This document shows positions 8,722-17,827 of a stretch of 64,000 nucleotides of DNA, in pieces. A program made the position numbers and the translations under genes. The notes beneath the pieces were generated by a model. It saw nothing but the letters and a program-made list of their open reading frames with translations, made no database searches and was not told where the DNA came from. Source of the stretch: Yimella lutea (GTDB lineage: Bacteria; Actinomycetota; Actinomycetes; Actinomycetales; Dermatophilaceae); the NCBI RefSeq assembly GCF_006715095.1, contig NZ_VFMO01000001.1, positions 1,178,001 through 1,242,000 on the forward strand, written 5' to 3'. How positions within the stretch are numbered: position 1 is the stretch's first letter; every line of letters starts with the position of its first letter.

Positions 8722-10197
8722 ATGGCAACCGATGATCTGAAGGATTCCTGGCGCGCACTGTTCGCGCTGTTGTTCGGGTTCTTCATGATCCTGGTCGACT
8801 CCACGATCGTCTCGGTCGCGACGCCGGCGCTGATCGAGGGACTGGGCGCCGACATCACCGGGGTGGTGTGGGTGACCAGCGCCTACCTGCTCGCGTACGC
8901 GACGCCGCTGCTGATCACCGGCCGCCTCGGCGACCGCTTCGGTCCCAAGCGGGTGTACCTCGTCGGGCTCACCGTGTTCACGCTTGCGTCCTTGTGGTGC
9001 GGCCTGACGTCGTCCATCGGCGGGCTCATCACCGCGCGCGTCGTGCAGGGCGTCGGCGCAGCCCTGTTGTCGCCGCAGACGATGACGATCATCACGCGTA
9101 TCTTCCCGGCCGAACGACGTGGCGCCGCGATGGGTGCGTGGGGCGCGACCGCGGGAGTCGCGACGCTCGTGGGTCCCATCCTCGGCGGCGTGCTGATCGA
9201 CGAGCTCAGCTGGGAATGGATCTTCATCATCAATGTGCCGATCGGGGTGCTCGCGTTCGTGCTGGCCTGGCGACTGGTGCCCGACCTGTCGGTGCAGTCG
9301 CATCGCTTCGACCTGCTCGGTGTGGGGCTGTCGGCGGTCGGGATGTTCCTGGTGGTGTTCGGTATTCAGGAGGGACAGCGTTATGACTGGGGCACCATCA
9401 CGGGGTTCATCTCGGTGCCACTGCTGATCATCGGGGGACTGCTCGTCCTGGCCGCCTTCGTGTACTGGTAGCGGGTGAACCGATCCGAGCCGTTGGTGCC
9501 GCTGGTCCTGTTCAGCAACCGCAACTACTCTCTTGCCAACGTGGCGATCGCGACCGTCGGACTGGCGATCACCGCGATGGCGTTCCCGATCATGCTCTGG
9601 GCGCAGGTGGTGCGCGGCTGGACGCCGACCCAGGCGGCGCTGCTGCTCGCACCGATGGCCCTGCTCACCGCCGCGCTCGCACCCTTCGTCGGACGCCTGG
9701 TCGACCGGATGCATCCGCGGATTCTCGCCGGGTTCGGGCTCTCCTGCTTCGTGGTGGCGCTGGTGTGGCTCGGGTATCTGCTCGACCGAGACACGCCGTT
9801 GTGGCTCGTGCTGATGCCGATCCTGCTGCTGGGCGTCGCCAACGGCTTCATGTGGTCACCGCTGTCGGTGACCGCAACGCGCACCCTGCCGCCGCAGCGA
9901 GCCGGCGCCGGTTCGGGTGTCTACAACACCACCCGCCAGGTCGGCGCGGTGCTCGGCAGTGCCGCGATCGCCTCGTTGATGGAGGCTCGACTGGCCGACC
10001 GGCTCGGCGCGGGGGTGGGGTTGACCTCACCGGAACCGGGCGCCGCCCGAGGATCGATCGGTCACATCCCGCACGTCGCCCACGAGTTCTCCCGCGCGAT
10101 GGGTGAATCGCTGTACCTGCCGGCGGCCGTCGTCCTCATCGGCGTCGTCGCCGTGTTGTTCTTCACTGATCCGCACGGTGTGAGGGCGGACGCGTGA
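8722..10197 (+). pseudogene. DHA2-type MFS drug transporter interrupted by an amber codon
   Basis: Read through, this is a 491-codon EmrB/QacA-like transporter with 14 expected membrane segments. Visible are LVDSTIVSVATPALIEGL (segment 1), the motif A GRLGDRFGPKR, WEWIFIINVPIG, and a second half from LVPLVLFSNRNYSLANVAI to FFTDPHGV. Codon 250 at 9469-9471 is TAG; a single base change from CAG (Gln) would explain it. The same frame then continues without any other defect to 10197. No ribosome binding site precedes the next GTG (9475). It may be a very young pseudogene, a sequencing error, or read through. The stop overlaps the NUDIX gene. Confidence 0.85.
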
Positions 10198-10616
10198 ACC
10201 GGCACGTCGTCGGGGCTGCGATCGTCGACGATCTGGCTGCACCGACGCTTCTGCTCGCGGCCCGCAGGTCAGCCCCCGCAGCCCTTGCCGGCGGCTGGGA
10301 GTTCCCCGGTGGCAAGGTCGACGAGGGTGAGAGCCACGAGGTGGCGATGCACCGAGAACTGTTGGAGGAGTTGGGAGTTCACGTCCATCTCGGTGACGAC
10401 GTGCCCGGTCCGGAGGACGGCGGTTGGCCGCTCGGCGAGAACTATCTGATGTTCGTCTTCCTGGCTGTCATCACCTCGGGCGTACCCGCGCCACTGGAGG
10501 ATCACGACGAGTTGCGCTGGCTGCCGCTCGATGACCTGTTCGACGTGGGCTGGTTGCGCGACGATCTGCCGATCGTTCACCTGCTGCATTCGCGTTGGTC
10601 ACGGGCGGGCTCGTAG
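10194..10616 (+). CDS. NUDIX hydrolase, MutT-like
   Basis: A 140-residue protein with a complete NUDIX box at residues 40-62 (G40, E46, then REL-x-EE-x-G-V with R54, E55, E58, E59). The order [12 protein letters not shown] resembles MutT/NudG enzymes that clean oxidised or modified (d)NTPs from the nucleotide pool. The GTG start at 10194 overlaps the stop of the MFS gene (GTGA), so its translation is probably coupled to the second half of that gene. The amber codon upstream could therefore reduce its expression. Confidence 0.88.
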   Translation: MNRHVVGAAIVDDLAAPTLLLAARRSAPAALAGGWEFPGGKVDEGESHEVAMHRELLEELGVHVHLGDDVPGPEDGGWPLGENYLMFVFLAVITSGVPAPLEDHDELRWLPLDDLFDVGWLRDDLPIVHLLHSRWSRAGS

Positions 10617-10657
10617 GCTCGGCCCCGTCAGCGCATCCGTCGGCAGGGGAGAGCCCG

Positions 10658-11608
10658 ATGAAGTACGTCGAGAACAAGGTCGTCCTGATCGGTGCCGGCG
10701 CGGTCGGCATCGCCTACGCGTACGCGCTGGTCAACCAGGGCATCGCCGACGAACTGGTGCTGCTCGACACCAACGAGAACCGCACCCGTGGCGAGGTCAC
10801 CGACCTCAACCACTGCGAGGCGTGGGCGCCGAGTCCGATCACCGTCACCCACGGTGGCTACGAGGAGTGCAGGGACGCCGCCATCGTCGTGCTGTGTGCC
10901 GGTGCTGCTCAGAAGACCGGCCAGACCCGGCTCGACATGGTGGGCACTAACGTCCGCATCACCCAGGACATCGTCAGCGAGGTCATGGCGTCCGGGTTCG
11001 ACGGCATCTTCCTGGTGGCCACGAACCCGGTCGACATCCTCACCTACGCCACCTGGCGGCACAGCGGTCTGCCGTCGGCACAGGTGCTCGGATCGGGCAC
11101 CAGCCTCGACACGGCGCGACTGCGGTACAACCTGGCGCAGTACTTCGAGGTGGCCACTACCAACGTCCACGCGATGATCATCGGCGAACACGGCGACTCC
11201 GAGCTGCCGGTGTGGAGCGCCGCGTCGATCGCGGGCCGCTCCCTCGCCAAGCGCATCGCGGCGAACCCGCAGATCGAGGCCGACATTGAGGACATCTATG
11301 TGCGGACGCGGGACGCCGCCTACGACATCATCGCCGCCAAGGGATCTACCAGTTATGGCATCGGCATGGCGCTGGCCCGCATCACCCGGGCGATCCTGTC
11401 GAACCAGAAGGTGACGCTGCCGGTGTCCGCGCTGCTCGAAGGGCAGTACGGCCAGGAGGGCATCTACATCGGGGTGCCGGCCAGCATCGGCCGCCGCGGG
11501 GTGCGCGAGGTGGTCGAGCTCGACCTGGACGAGCAGGAGACGCAGCGCTTCACCGCCAGCGCAGACACGCTACGGACGGTCATGCGCGAGTTCTGGCCCG
11601 AGGTCTGA
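10658..11608 (+). CDS. ldh: L-lactate dehydrogenase
   Basis: A 316-residue NAD-dependent L-lactate dehydrogenase. The dinucleotide motif is GAGAVG (12-17), NAD specificity Asp is in LLDTNE, substrate Arg is in QTRLD (R91), and the catalytic pair is D151 with H178 in GEHGDSE. The length fits the family. It interconverts pyruvate and L-lactate. GGGGAG lies 6 bases before the ATG at 10658. A strong hairpin at 11616-11663 ends the transcript. Confidence 0.95.
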   Translation: MKYVENKVVLIGAGAVGIAYAYALVNQGIADELVLLDTNENRTRGEVTDLNHCEAWAPSPITVTHGGYEECRDAAIVVLCAGAAQKTGQTRLDMVGTNVRITQDIVSEVMASGFDGIFLVATNPVDILTYATWRHSGLPSAQVLGSGTSLDTARLRYNLAQYFEVATTNVHAMIIGEHGDSELPVWSAASIAGRSLAKRIAANPQIEADIEDIYVRTRDAAYDIIAAKGSTSYGIGMALARITRAILSNQKVTLPVSALLEGQYGQEGIYIGVPASIGRRGVREVVELDLDEQETQRFTASADTLRTVMREFWPEV

Positions 11609-11615
11609 ACCGAGA

Positions 11616-11663
11616 ACGCGTGAGACGTGGTCGCCTTGCACAGGACGACCACGTCGCACGCGT
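11616..11663. terminator. Bidirectional terminator between ldh and the ABC importer
   Basis: Inner arms GACGTGGTCG / CGACCACGTC and outer arms ACGCGT / ACGCGT form an interrupted hairpin between convergent genes. Confidence 0.75.
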
Positions 11664-11672
11664 CTTTCCGGC

Positions 11673-12824
11673 CTACAGCTTCTCGGGCTCGAACATCGAC
11701 CCGGCCTCATCGGAGGAGTCACCGGTCTGGTCGGTGGCGACCGCCTTGACCTCGTGCGGCTGCAACTCCCCGGACGCGATCTGCTCGGCGTAATGGCAGG
11801 CGACCCGGTGTCCCTGGGGCACGCCGTCGATCTGCACGATGCGCAGTTCGGGACGGTCGGTGTCGCACTTGGACTCCTGCTTCCACGGGCACCGCGTGTG
11901 GAATCGGCAGCCGCTCGGCGGGTTGGCCGGGCTCGGCAGGTCGCCGACGAGGATGATCCGCTCGCGGTTGTCCTCGACGACGGGGTCGGGCACCGGGACG
12001 GCTGACATCAGGGCGCGCGTGTACGGGTGCAGCGGGTGCGCGTACAGATCGTCGGCGTCCGACTCCTCGACGAGCGAACCGAGGTACATCACGCCGATGC
12101 GATCACTGATGTGGCGAACCACCGCGAGATCGTGCGCGACGACCAGATAGGTGAGGCCGAACTCTTCCTGCAGGTCTTCCAACAGGTTGATGACCTGGGC
12201 CTGCACCGAGACGTCGAGCGCGGACACGGGTTCGTCGGCCACGATGAGCTTCGGGTCGACCGAGAGCGCGCGGGCAATGCCGATGCGCTGACGCTGACCA
12301 CCGGAGAACTCGTGCGGGTACTTCTTCAGCGCTGCCGCGGGCAGGCCGACCGCGGAGAGCAGTTCGCGCAGCCGCTTGTTGGCGGCTGCCTTGTCCTTCG
12401 CGAGTCCGTGGGCGTTCATGCCCTCGAGCAGCAGCGCCTCGACGGTCTGGCGGGGGTCGAGGGAGGACAGCGGGTCCTGGAAGACCATCTGCATGTCTTT
12501 GCGCTTGCGGCGCAGTTCCTCACCCTGAAGCGAGGCGACGTCGACGCCGTCGAAGATCACCGTGCCCTCGGTCAGGTCTTCCAGGCGTAGCAACGCACGT
12601 CCGAATGTCGACTTGCCGCAACCGGATTCGCCGACCAGACCGTACGTCTCGCCACGCTTGATCTGCAGGTCGACGCCGTCGACCGCGTACACATAGCCGA
12701 CCGTCTTGTCGAAGACCACTCCCCGTTTGATCGGGAAGTGCACCTTGACACCGGTGACCTCGACCAGCACGTCGTCGCCGGGCGAATGCTGCGAGCGGCC
12801 GTGCGCGGTGGTGGCGGTGCTCAT
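11673..12824 (-). CDS. Peptide ABC transporter ATP-binding protein (DppF/OppF type)
   Basis: A 383-residue ATPase: Walker [11 protein letters not shown]-loop [13 protein letters not shown], signature FSGGQRQR, Walker [13 protein letters not shown], then the C-terminal oligopeptide-transporter extension with the C-x-F-x-T-x-C pattern ([10 protein letters not shown]). It energises uptake by the permeases encoded upstream. The ATG at 12824 overlaps the stop of the preceding ATPase gene by 4 bases, and AAAGGA lies upstream. It is the last gene of the importer operon and carries an acidic tail of about 25 residues. Confidence 0.93.
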   Translation of the reverse strand: MSTATTAHGRSQHSPGDDVLVEVTGVKVHFPIKRGVVFDKTVGYVYAVDGVDLQIKRGETYGLVGESGCGKSTFGRALLRLEDLTEGTVIFDGVDVASLQGEELRRKRKDMQMVFQDPLSSLDPRQTVEALLLEGMNAHGLAKDKAAANKRLRELLSAVGLPAAALKKYPHEFSGGQRQRIGIARALSVDPKLIVADEPVSALDVSVQAQVINLLEDLQEEFGLTYLVVAHDLAVVRHISDRIGVMYLGSLVEESDADDLYAHPLHPYTRALMSAVPVPDPVVEDNRERIILVGDLPSPANPPSGCRFHTRCPWKQESKCDTDRPELRIVQIDGVPQGHRVACHYAEQIASGELQPHEVKAVATDQTGDSSDEAGSMFEPEKL

Positions 12825-13861
12825 CGGCGGTCCTTTCCTTCGATCGGGTTGAAGCAGCGCAGCAGCCGGTCGCCGTCCAGTCCGGGTTCGATCTGTTCCA
12901 ACTCGGGGGTCTGCTCGGTGCAACGAGCGATGGGCTGCGAGCACCGGGGCGCGAACGCACATGCCGAGGTCCACGGCAGGTTGTCGGCCACCGAACCGGG
13001 CACCGGATTGAGCCGGCCACGGGCCGCGTCCAACCGGGGGATCGATTCCAGCAAACCGTAGGTGTACGGGTGACGAGGCTGCGCGAACAGGTCGTGCCGC
13101 GCGGCGCGTTCGACGATACGTCCGCCGTACAGCACGTTGACCTCGTCACACAGGCCGGCGACGACACCCAGGTCGTGGGTGATCATCACCAGCGCCGTAC
13201 CCGAGTCACGCACGAGTTCTGAGAGCAGGGTGAGAATCTGCGCCTGAATGGTGACGTCGAGGGCGGTCGTCGGTTCGTCGGCGATCAGCAGGCGTGGTTT
13301 GCAGGCGAGCGCCATCGCGATCAGCGCGCGCTGACGCATACCGCCGGACAGTTGGTGCGGGTACTCCTTCAGCCGCCGATTCGGGTCGGGGATGCCGACC
13401 TTGTCGAGCAGTTCCTTGGCCTCGGGCATGGCCTGCTTGCGGGAGAGTCCACGGTGCCGCTCGATGACCTCGGTGACCTGGATACCGAGGGGGACGACGG
13501 GGTTCAGCGACGACAGGGGGTCCTGGAAGATCATCGCGACGTCGCGGCCGCGGCGCTCGCGCATCTGGTTGTCGGACAGCGACAGCAGGTCGGTGCCCTC
13601 GAATTGAACGGTGCCCGAGACCTTATTACCCCGTTTGGGCAACAGGCCCATGATCGCCATCGAGGTGACCGACTTGCCGCAACCGGACTCACCGACCAGA
13701 CCGACCGTCTGGCCGGGGCGGACGTCGAACGAGACGTGGTCGACCGCACGGAAGGGCTTGCTGCCCTTCGTGCCGAAGTCGACGGTCAAGTCACGGACCT
13801 GCAGCAGGATGTCGGCGGACGCTGCCGGACGGTCGGGGTTGGCATCAGCGGTGATGGTCAC
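12821..13861 (-). CDS. Peptide ABC transporter ATP-binding protein (DppD/OppD type)
   Basis: A 346-residue ATPase: Walker [11 protein letters not shown]-loop [13 protein letters not shown], signature LSGGMRQR, Walker B LLIADEPTTALD, and a C-terminal Cys-rich region (CAFAPRCSQPIARC) as in dipeptide importers, where a 4Fe-4S cluster is often present. The GTG at 13861 is chosen because GGAGG lies 8 bases upstream; the GTG at 13870 would have no spacing to it. It follows the permease gene within 10 bases. Confidence 0.93.
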   Translation of the reverse strand: MTITADANPDRPAASADILLQVRDLTVDFGTKGSKPFRAVDHVSFDVRPGQTVGLVGESGCGKSVTSMAIMGLLPKRGNKVSGTVQFEGTDLLSLSDNQMRERRGRDVAMIFQDPLSSLNPVVPLGIQVTEVIERHRGLSRKQAMPEAKELLDKVGIPDPNRRLKEYPHQLSGGMRQRALIAMALACKPRLLIADEPTTALDVTIQAQILTLLSELVRDSGTALVMITHDLGVVAGLCDEVNVLYGGRIVERAARHDLFAQPRHPYTYGLLESIPRLDAARGRLNPVPGSVADNLPWTSACAFAPRCSQPIARCTEQTPELEQIEPGLDGDRLLRCFNPIEGKDRR

Positions 13862-13866
13862 CGTGG

Positions 13867-14838
13867 TCACCTCCGGGACTTGGGATCGAGGGCCTCACGC
13901 AGGGACTCGCCCATGAGCGTGAAACCGAGGGCGGCAGCGATGATGCACAACGCGGGGTAGACGGCCATGTGCGGGAAGGTGTCGAAGTACTCCTGCGCCA
14001 GGCCGAGCATCTGGCCCCATTCCGGCTTGGTGTCGTCGGGGTTACCGGCGCCGAGGAAGCTCAGCGCCGCTGCGTCGATGATCGAGGTGGCGAACACCAT
14101 GGTGGCCTGCACCAGCACCGGCGACAGGGAGTTGGGCAGCATGTGCCGGAAAACGATCGCGGACTTCTTCACGCCGAGCGAGCGCGCCGCCAGGACGTGG
14201 TCGCTGGAGCGCTGCGCCATCATCGAGCCGCGCAGCAGGCGCGCGAAGGTCGGCATCATCGCGATGCCGATGGCGACGATGACGGTGGTCTGCGAGCCGC
14301 GTCCGAACAGGGCCGCGATCGAGAACGCGAGCAACAGCGAGGGCAGCGACAGCATGATGTCGACGACGCGCATCACCACCGAGTCGATCCATCCGCCGAA
14401 GGCGCCCGCCAGGGTGCCGAGTACCAGACCGCCGAAGAAGGCCAGGCCGGTTGCTCCGAACGCGATGATCAGCGTGTTGCGGGACCCGTGGATCAGACGA
14501 CTGAGCAGGTCACGCCCGAGGTCGTCGGCGCCGAGCGGATAGCCCGGCTCCGCTCCCGGGACGGGGTTGTTCGCCCGGCTCACCTTGTCGGCGAGGTAGC
14601 GGACCGTGGGATCGTGCGGCGCCAGCACGTCGGCGAGGAGCGCGACCAGGAAGATGAGGGCGACCATGATCGCCCCGACGATGAACATCGGGTTGCGCCG
14701 CAGCCGTGCCCAGGCGCTCGCGATCAGGCTTACTCCTTCGCCGTCCTTGATGCCACCGCCGTCCAGTCCGTCCTGGACGGCCGCACGCTCGGCGAGTTCG
14801 TCGATGCGGGCTTTCTTGGAGTTGCTGTTCAAGACCAT
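13867..14838 (-). CDS. Peptide ABC transporter permease (DppC type)
   Basis: A 323-residue inner-membrane permease with an N-terminal cytoplasmic stretch of about 45 residues, a first segment (MFIVGAIMVALIFLVALLA), the periplasmic loop GYPLGADDLGRDLLSRLIHG typical of DppC/OppC, and the coupling loop AARSLGVKKSAIVFRHMLPN (EAA motif). It pairs with the DppB-type permease encoded just upstream to form the channel. Confidence 0.92.
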   Translation of the reverse strand: MVLNSNSKKARIDELAERAAVQDGLDGGGIKDGEGVSLIASAWARLRRNPMFIVGAIMVALIFLVALLADVLAPHDPTVRYLADKVSRANNPVPGAEPGYPLGADDLGRDLLSRLIHGSRNTLIIAFGATGLAFFGGLVLGTLAGAFGGWIDSVVMRVVDIMLSLPSLLLAFSIAALFGRGSQTTVIVAIGIAMMPTFARLLRGSMMAQRSSDHVLAARSLGVKKSAIVFRHMLPNSLSPVLVQATMVFATSIIDAAALSFLGAGNPDDTKPEWGQMLGLAQEYFDTFPHMAVYPALCIIAAALGFTLMGESLREALDPKSRR

Positions 14839-14845
14839 GGTCGAA

Positions 14846-15856
14846 TCACCGAATCCTGACTCGAGGGTCGATGTAGGCGTAGGCGATATCGACCAGCAGA
14901 TTGACCAGCACGTAGGTGAGTGCGGCCATGATGATCAGTACCTGGACCACCGAGAAGTCGCGCTCCTGGAAGCCCACCTTCATGGCGTCGCCGAGTCCGG
15001 GGATGGAGAAGACGGTCTCGGTGAGCACCGCACCGGTGAGCAGACCGCCGACCTGCAGGCCGACCGTGGTGACGACCGGGAGCATGGCGTTGCGCATGAC
15101 GTGGCGGGTGCGGATCGTGCTCGGCTTGAGGCCCTTGGCCTCCGCGGTGCGGATGAAGTCCTCGTCCAGCACGTCGAGCACCGCGGCACGGGTGATCCGG
15201 AAGATCACTGCGAAGGGGATGGTCGCGAGGGCGATCGCGGGCAGGATGAGGTGTTTGAAGGCGTCCCACGCGGCATCGAACTCCCGTGTCATCAGTCCGT
15301 CGAAGATGAAGAAGCCGGTGACGCGGGTTGCCTCGAGCTCAGGGCTTTGGCGCCCGGACACGGGCAAGAGGTGCCATTCCACCGCGAAGAACTGCTTGAG
15401 GACCACCGCGAGGAAGAAGACCGGCACGGCCACACCGACGAGCGAGACGCCGATGCCGAGCGCGTCGAAGATACCTCCGCGGCGCTTGGCGGCGAGGTAT
15501 CCGAGCGGGATCGCGGTGATCAGTGCGATCACGATCGCGAGGCCGGCGAGTTCCATGGTGGCCGGGAGGCGGGTGAGGAACACGTCCATGGCGTCGGAAC
15601 CGGCCTGCACCTGGGAACTGACTCCGAACTTGCCCTGCAGGGCGTTGGTGAGGAACTTCCAGTACTGGACGGGGAGTGGCTGGTCGAGACCGAGGGTCTT
15701 GCGCAGTTGCGCGGCGCGTTCAGGTGTGGCTCGCTCGCCCAGCATCGCCGAGACGGTGCCTCCGGGCAGCATTCGTAACCACACGAAGATCAACAGTGAC
15801 AGCGCGAACATCACGCCGATCATCTGGACCACCCGGCGAGCGATGTATCGCAGCAA
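14846..15856 (-). CDS. Peptide ABC transporter permease (DppB type)
   Basis: A 336-residue permease. It begins MLRYIARRVVQMIGVMFAL and has PGGTVSAMLGERATPE in the periplasmic region. The EAA coupling loop is RTAEAKGLKPSTIRTRHVMRN, and the protein ends with AYAYIDPRVRIR as in DppB/GsiC proteins. It stands first in the permease-ATPase part of the operon, behind a strong hairpin that follows the binding-protein gene. Confidence 0.92.
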   Translation of the reverse strand: MLRYIARRVVQMIGVMFALSLLIFVWLRMLPGGTVSAMLGERATPERAAQLRKTLGLDQPLPVQYWKFLTNALQGKFGVSSQVQAGSDAMDVFLTRLPATMELAGLAIVIALITAIPLGYLAAKRRGGIFDALGIGVSLVGVAVPVFFLAVVLKQFFAVEWHLLPVSGRQSPELEATRVTGFFIFDGLMTREFDAAWDAFKHLILPAIALATIPFAVIFRITRAAVLDVLDEDFIRTAEAKGLKPSTIRTRHVMRNAMLPVVTTVGLQVGGLLTGAVLTETVFSIPGLGDAMKVGFQERDFSVVQVLIIMAALTYVLVNLLVDIAYAYIDPRVRIR

Positions 15857-15899
15857 CGCGGGAACCTTTCGTGCGAAGGTGGCGGAAGGGGCCGAAACG

Positions 15900-15941
15900 G
15901 GCGGCGGCCGTGCCCGGCAACACTAGGGCACGGCCGCCGCC
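15900..15941 (-). terminator. Intra-operon hairpin after the binding-protein gene
   Basis: A perfect 16-bp stem (GGCGGCGGCCGTGCCC) with a 10-base loop, followed in the minus direction by a short TTT. It lies between the binding-protein gene and the permease genes of the same operon. It probably lowers downstream transcription or stabilises the upstream mRNA so that the binding protein is made in excess. Confidence 0.7.
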
Positions 15942-15962
15942 GTTCGTCAGGTCGAAGCCTGC

Positions 15963-17624
15963 TTACTTCTTGACGGCCGTCGCGAAGTCCTCGGAGGTGA
16001 GGGGGCTGGCGACGATGCCGCTGATGTTCTTGCCGAACACGATCGCCGGCGGCGAGTTCGAGATCGGCAGACCCGGCACGTACTCCTTCATCAGCTTCTC
16101 GCTGAGCTTCTTGTACGCAGCGGTGCGCTGATCGGCGTTCACGATGCTGTCGGCGTCGGTGATCTCCTTCTTCAACTGCGCGCCCCACGGGTAGGCGGAG
16201 ATGCCCATCTGCTTGCCCATGAAGAAGTTCGCGATGAAGTTGTCCGGCGTGTTGTAGTCGCCGGTCCAACCGATCAGGAATGCCGGCGAGGCGCCGTTGG
16301 CCGTGCCGTCGGTGTAGCCGCCGTTCCACGGCTTGGTGACGGCGTTGACCTTGATGCCGGCCTTCTCCCAGTCGCCCTTGATCGCCTGGAAGATCTTCTG
16401 CGGGTCCGGCATGTAGGGCCGGGTGACCTCGGAGGGGTACCACAGGTCGATCGAGAGGCTGGACTGTCCGGCCTCCTTCAGCAACTGCTTGGCCTTCTCC
16501 GGGTTGTAGTCGTACTTCATGACCGAGTCGCTGTAGCCGTCGACAGTCTTGGGGTACCACTGGGTGGCGGCGGTCGCGCCCTCCGGCAGCTGGTTCTTGA
16601 CCAGTTGTTCGCGGTTGATCGCGTGGTACAGCGCCTGACGGACCTTGAGATCCTTCAGGGCCGGGTTCTTGGTCGGGTTCAGACCCAGGTAGAGGATGTT
16701 GAACGCGGGGCGGATCTCGAGGTTCATCCCCGCCTTCTTCAGCGAGTCCCAGTCGACCGGGTTGGGCAGGTCGTAGCCGTCGACATCGCCGGCCAGCAGC
16801 GCCTGCTTGCGGGAGGTGCCATCGGGGATGATCTTGAAGACCAGCTTGCCGACCTTGGCTTTGTCACCGTAGAAGTCGTCATTGCGGACGAGGGTGATGG
16901 TCTTGTTCTGGACGTCGTACTTCTCGAACTTGAAAGGACCGGTGCCGGTCGGGTACTTGGCGGCGTACTCCGACTGGGTGATGCCGTCGCCCTGGGCCTT
17001 CACGTCGTTGGCCTTGTACTTGTCCAGCGCGGTCGGGCTCTGCATCGACCAGGCCGGCAGGCCCAGCAGCGACGGGAACTTGGAGGTCGCACGCGACAGC
17101 TTCAGCTCGACCGAGTCGGTGCCCTTGGGGGTGCAGCCCTGGTAGAGGTCGTCCTTGGACTTGTTGAAGCCGCCCATGTTGTCCGACCAGTACACGGCCG
17201 CCGTCTGGCCGGCCTCGTTCTGCTTGTCCATCCGCTCGAAGTTCTTGCAGACGGCCTCGGCGTTGAACGGCGTCCCGTCGGTGAACTTAACTCCGGTGCG
17301 CAGCTTGAAGGTCCAGGTCTTGCCGTCCTTGCTGGGAATCCAGCTGGTGGCCAGGCCCGGCGCGAGGTCGGCGGTGCCAGGCTTGAAGTTGACCAGGCCG
17401 TCGAAGATCTGACGGGCGACGCGGAAGGTCTCGCCGTCGGTCGCGTAGAAGGGGTCGAAGGTCTTGGGCGCACCCGCGGCGGCGAAGGTCATCGTGGCGT
17501 TCGACTGGCCGCCGCTCTCGGACCCCTTTCCACCCTCTTCGCGCTTGGACTCGGCACAGCCGCTGAGCACCAGCGCGGCTGCGCTGACAACCGCGAGCGC
17601 GGAGGCCTTCCTGGAGGTCTGCAT
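15963..17624 (-). CDS. Peptide ABC transporter substrate-binding lipoprotein (family 5)
   Basis: A 553-residue extracellular binding protein. The lipobox is VLSGC with the acylated Cys at 23. Family-5 features include FDPFYATDGETFRVARQIFD, the WTFKLRTGVKFTDGTPF segment, and KVRQALYHAINRE. It captures peptides or similar solutes and delivers them to the two permeases. A GGAGAAAAG ribosome binding site precedes the ATG. It is the promoter-proximal gene of a five-gene A-B-C-D-F operon. The ligand cannot be told from sequence. Confidence 0.93.
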   Translation of the reverse strand: MQTSRKASALAVVSAAALVLSGCAESKREEGGKGSESGGQSNATMTFAAAGAPKTFDPFYATDGETFRVARQIFDGLVNFKPGTADLAPGLATSWIPSKDGKTWTFKLRTGVKFTDGTPFNAEAVCKNFERMDKQNEAGQTAAVYWSDNMGGFNKSKDDLYQGCTPKGTDSVELKLSRATSKFPSLLGLPAWSMQSPTALDKYKANDVKAQGDGITQSEYAAKYPTGTGPFKFEKYDVQNKTITLVRNDDFYGDKAKVGKLVFKIIPDGTSRKQALLAGDVDGYDLPNPVDWDSLKKAGMNLEIRPAFNILYLGLNPTKNPALKDLKVRQALYHAINREQLVKNQLPEGATAATQWYPKTVDGYSDSVMKYDYNPEKAKQLLKEAGQSSLSIDLWYPSEVTRPYMPDPQKIFQAIKGDWEKAGIKVNAVTKPWNGGYTDGTANGASPAFLIGWTGDYNTPDNFIANFFMGKQMGISAYPWGAQLKKEITDADSIVNADQRTAAYKKLSEKLMKEYVPGLPISNSPPAIVFGKNISGIVASPLTSEDFATAVKK

Positions 17625-17827
17625 CTTTTCTCCTCATCGGGGTGGGCGGGCAGCATGACCCCGCTCCGTACGGATGTGGTGACCCTAGACCGCACGTGAG
17701 GACAAACACACCAGCCCCATCCAGGCCGTTACCGATCTGAGTCCTGGTGTCCGGTCAGGCCGTGCGCGGTCGGGGACCGACGGTCTGTGGTCGGAAGCAG
17801 TGTGCCCGGGATGAGACAATCGCGGTC

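Noticed and set aside
9475..10197. Second half of the MFS gene as an independent gene with GTG start
   Set aside because: No ribosome binding site or promoter lies before the GTG, and the segment continues the transporter topology exactly. One broken gene is the simpler reading.
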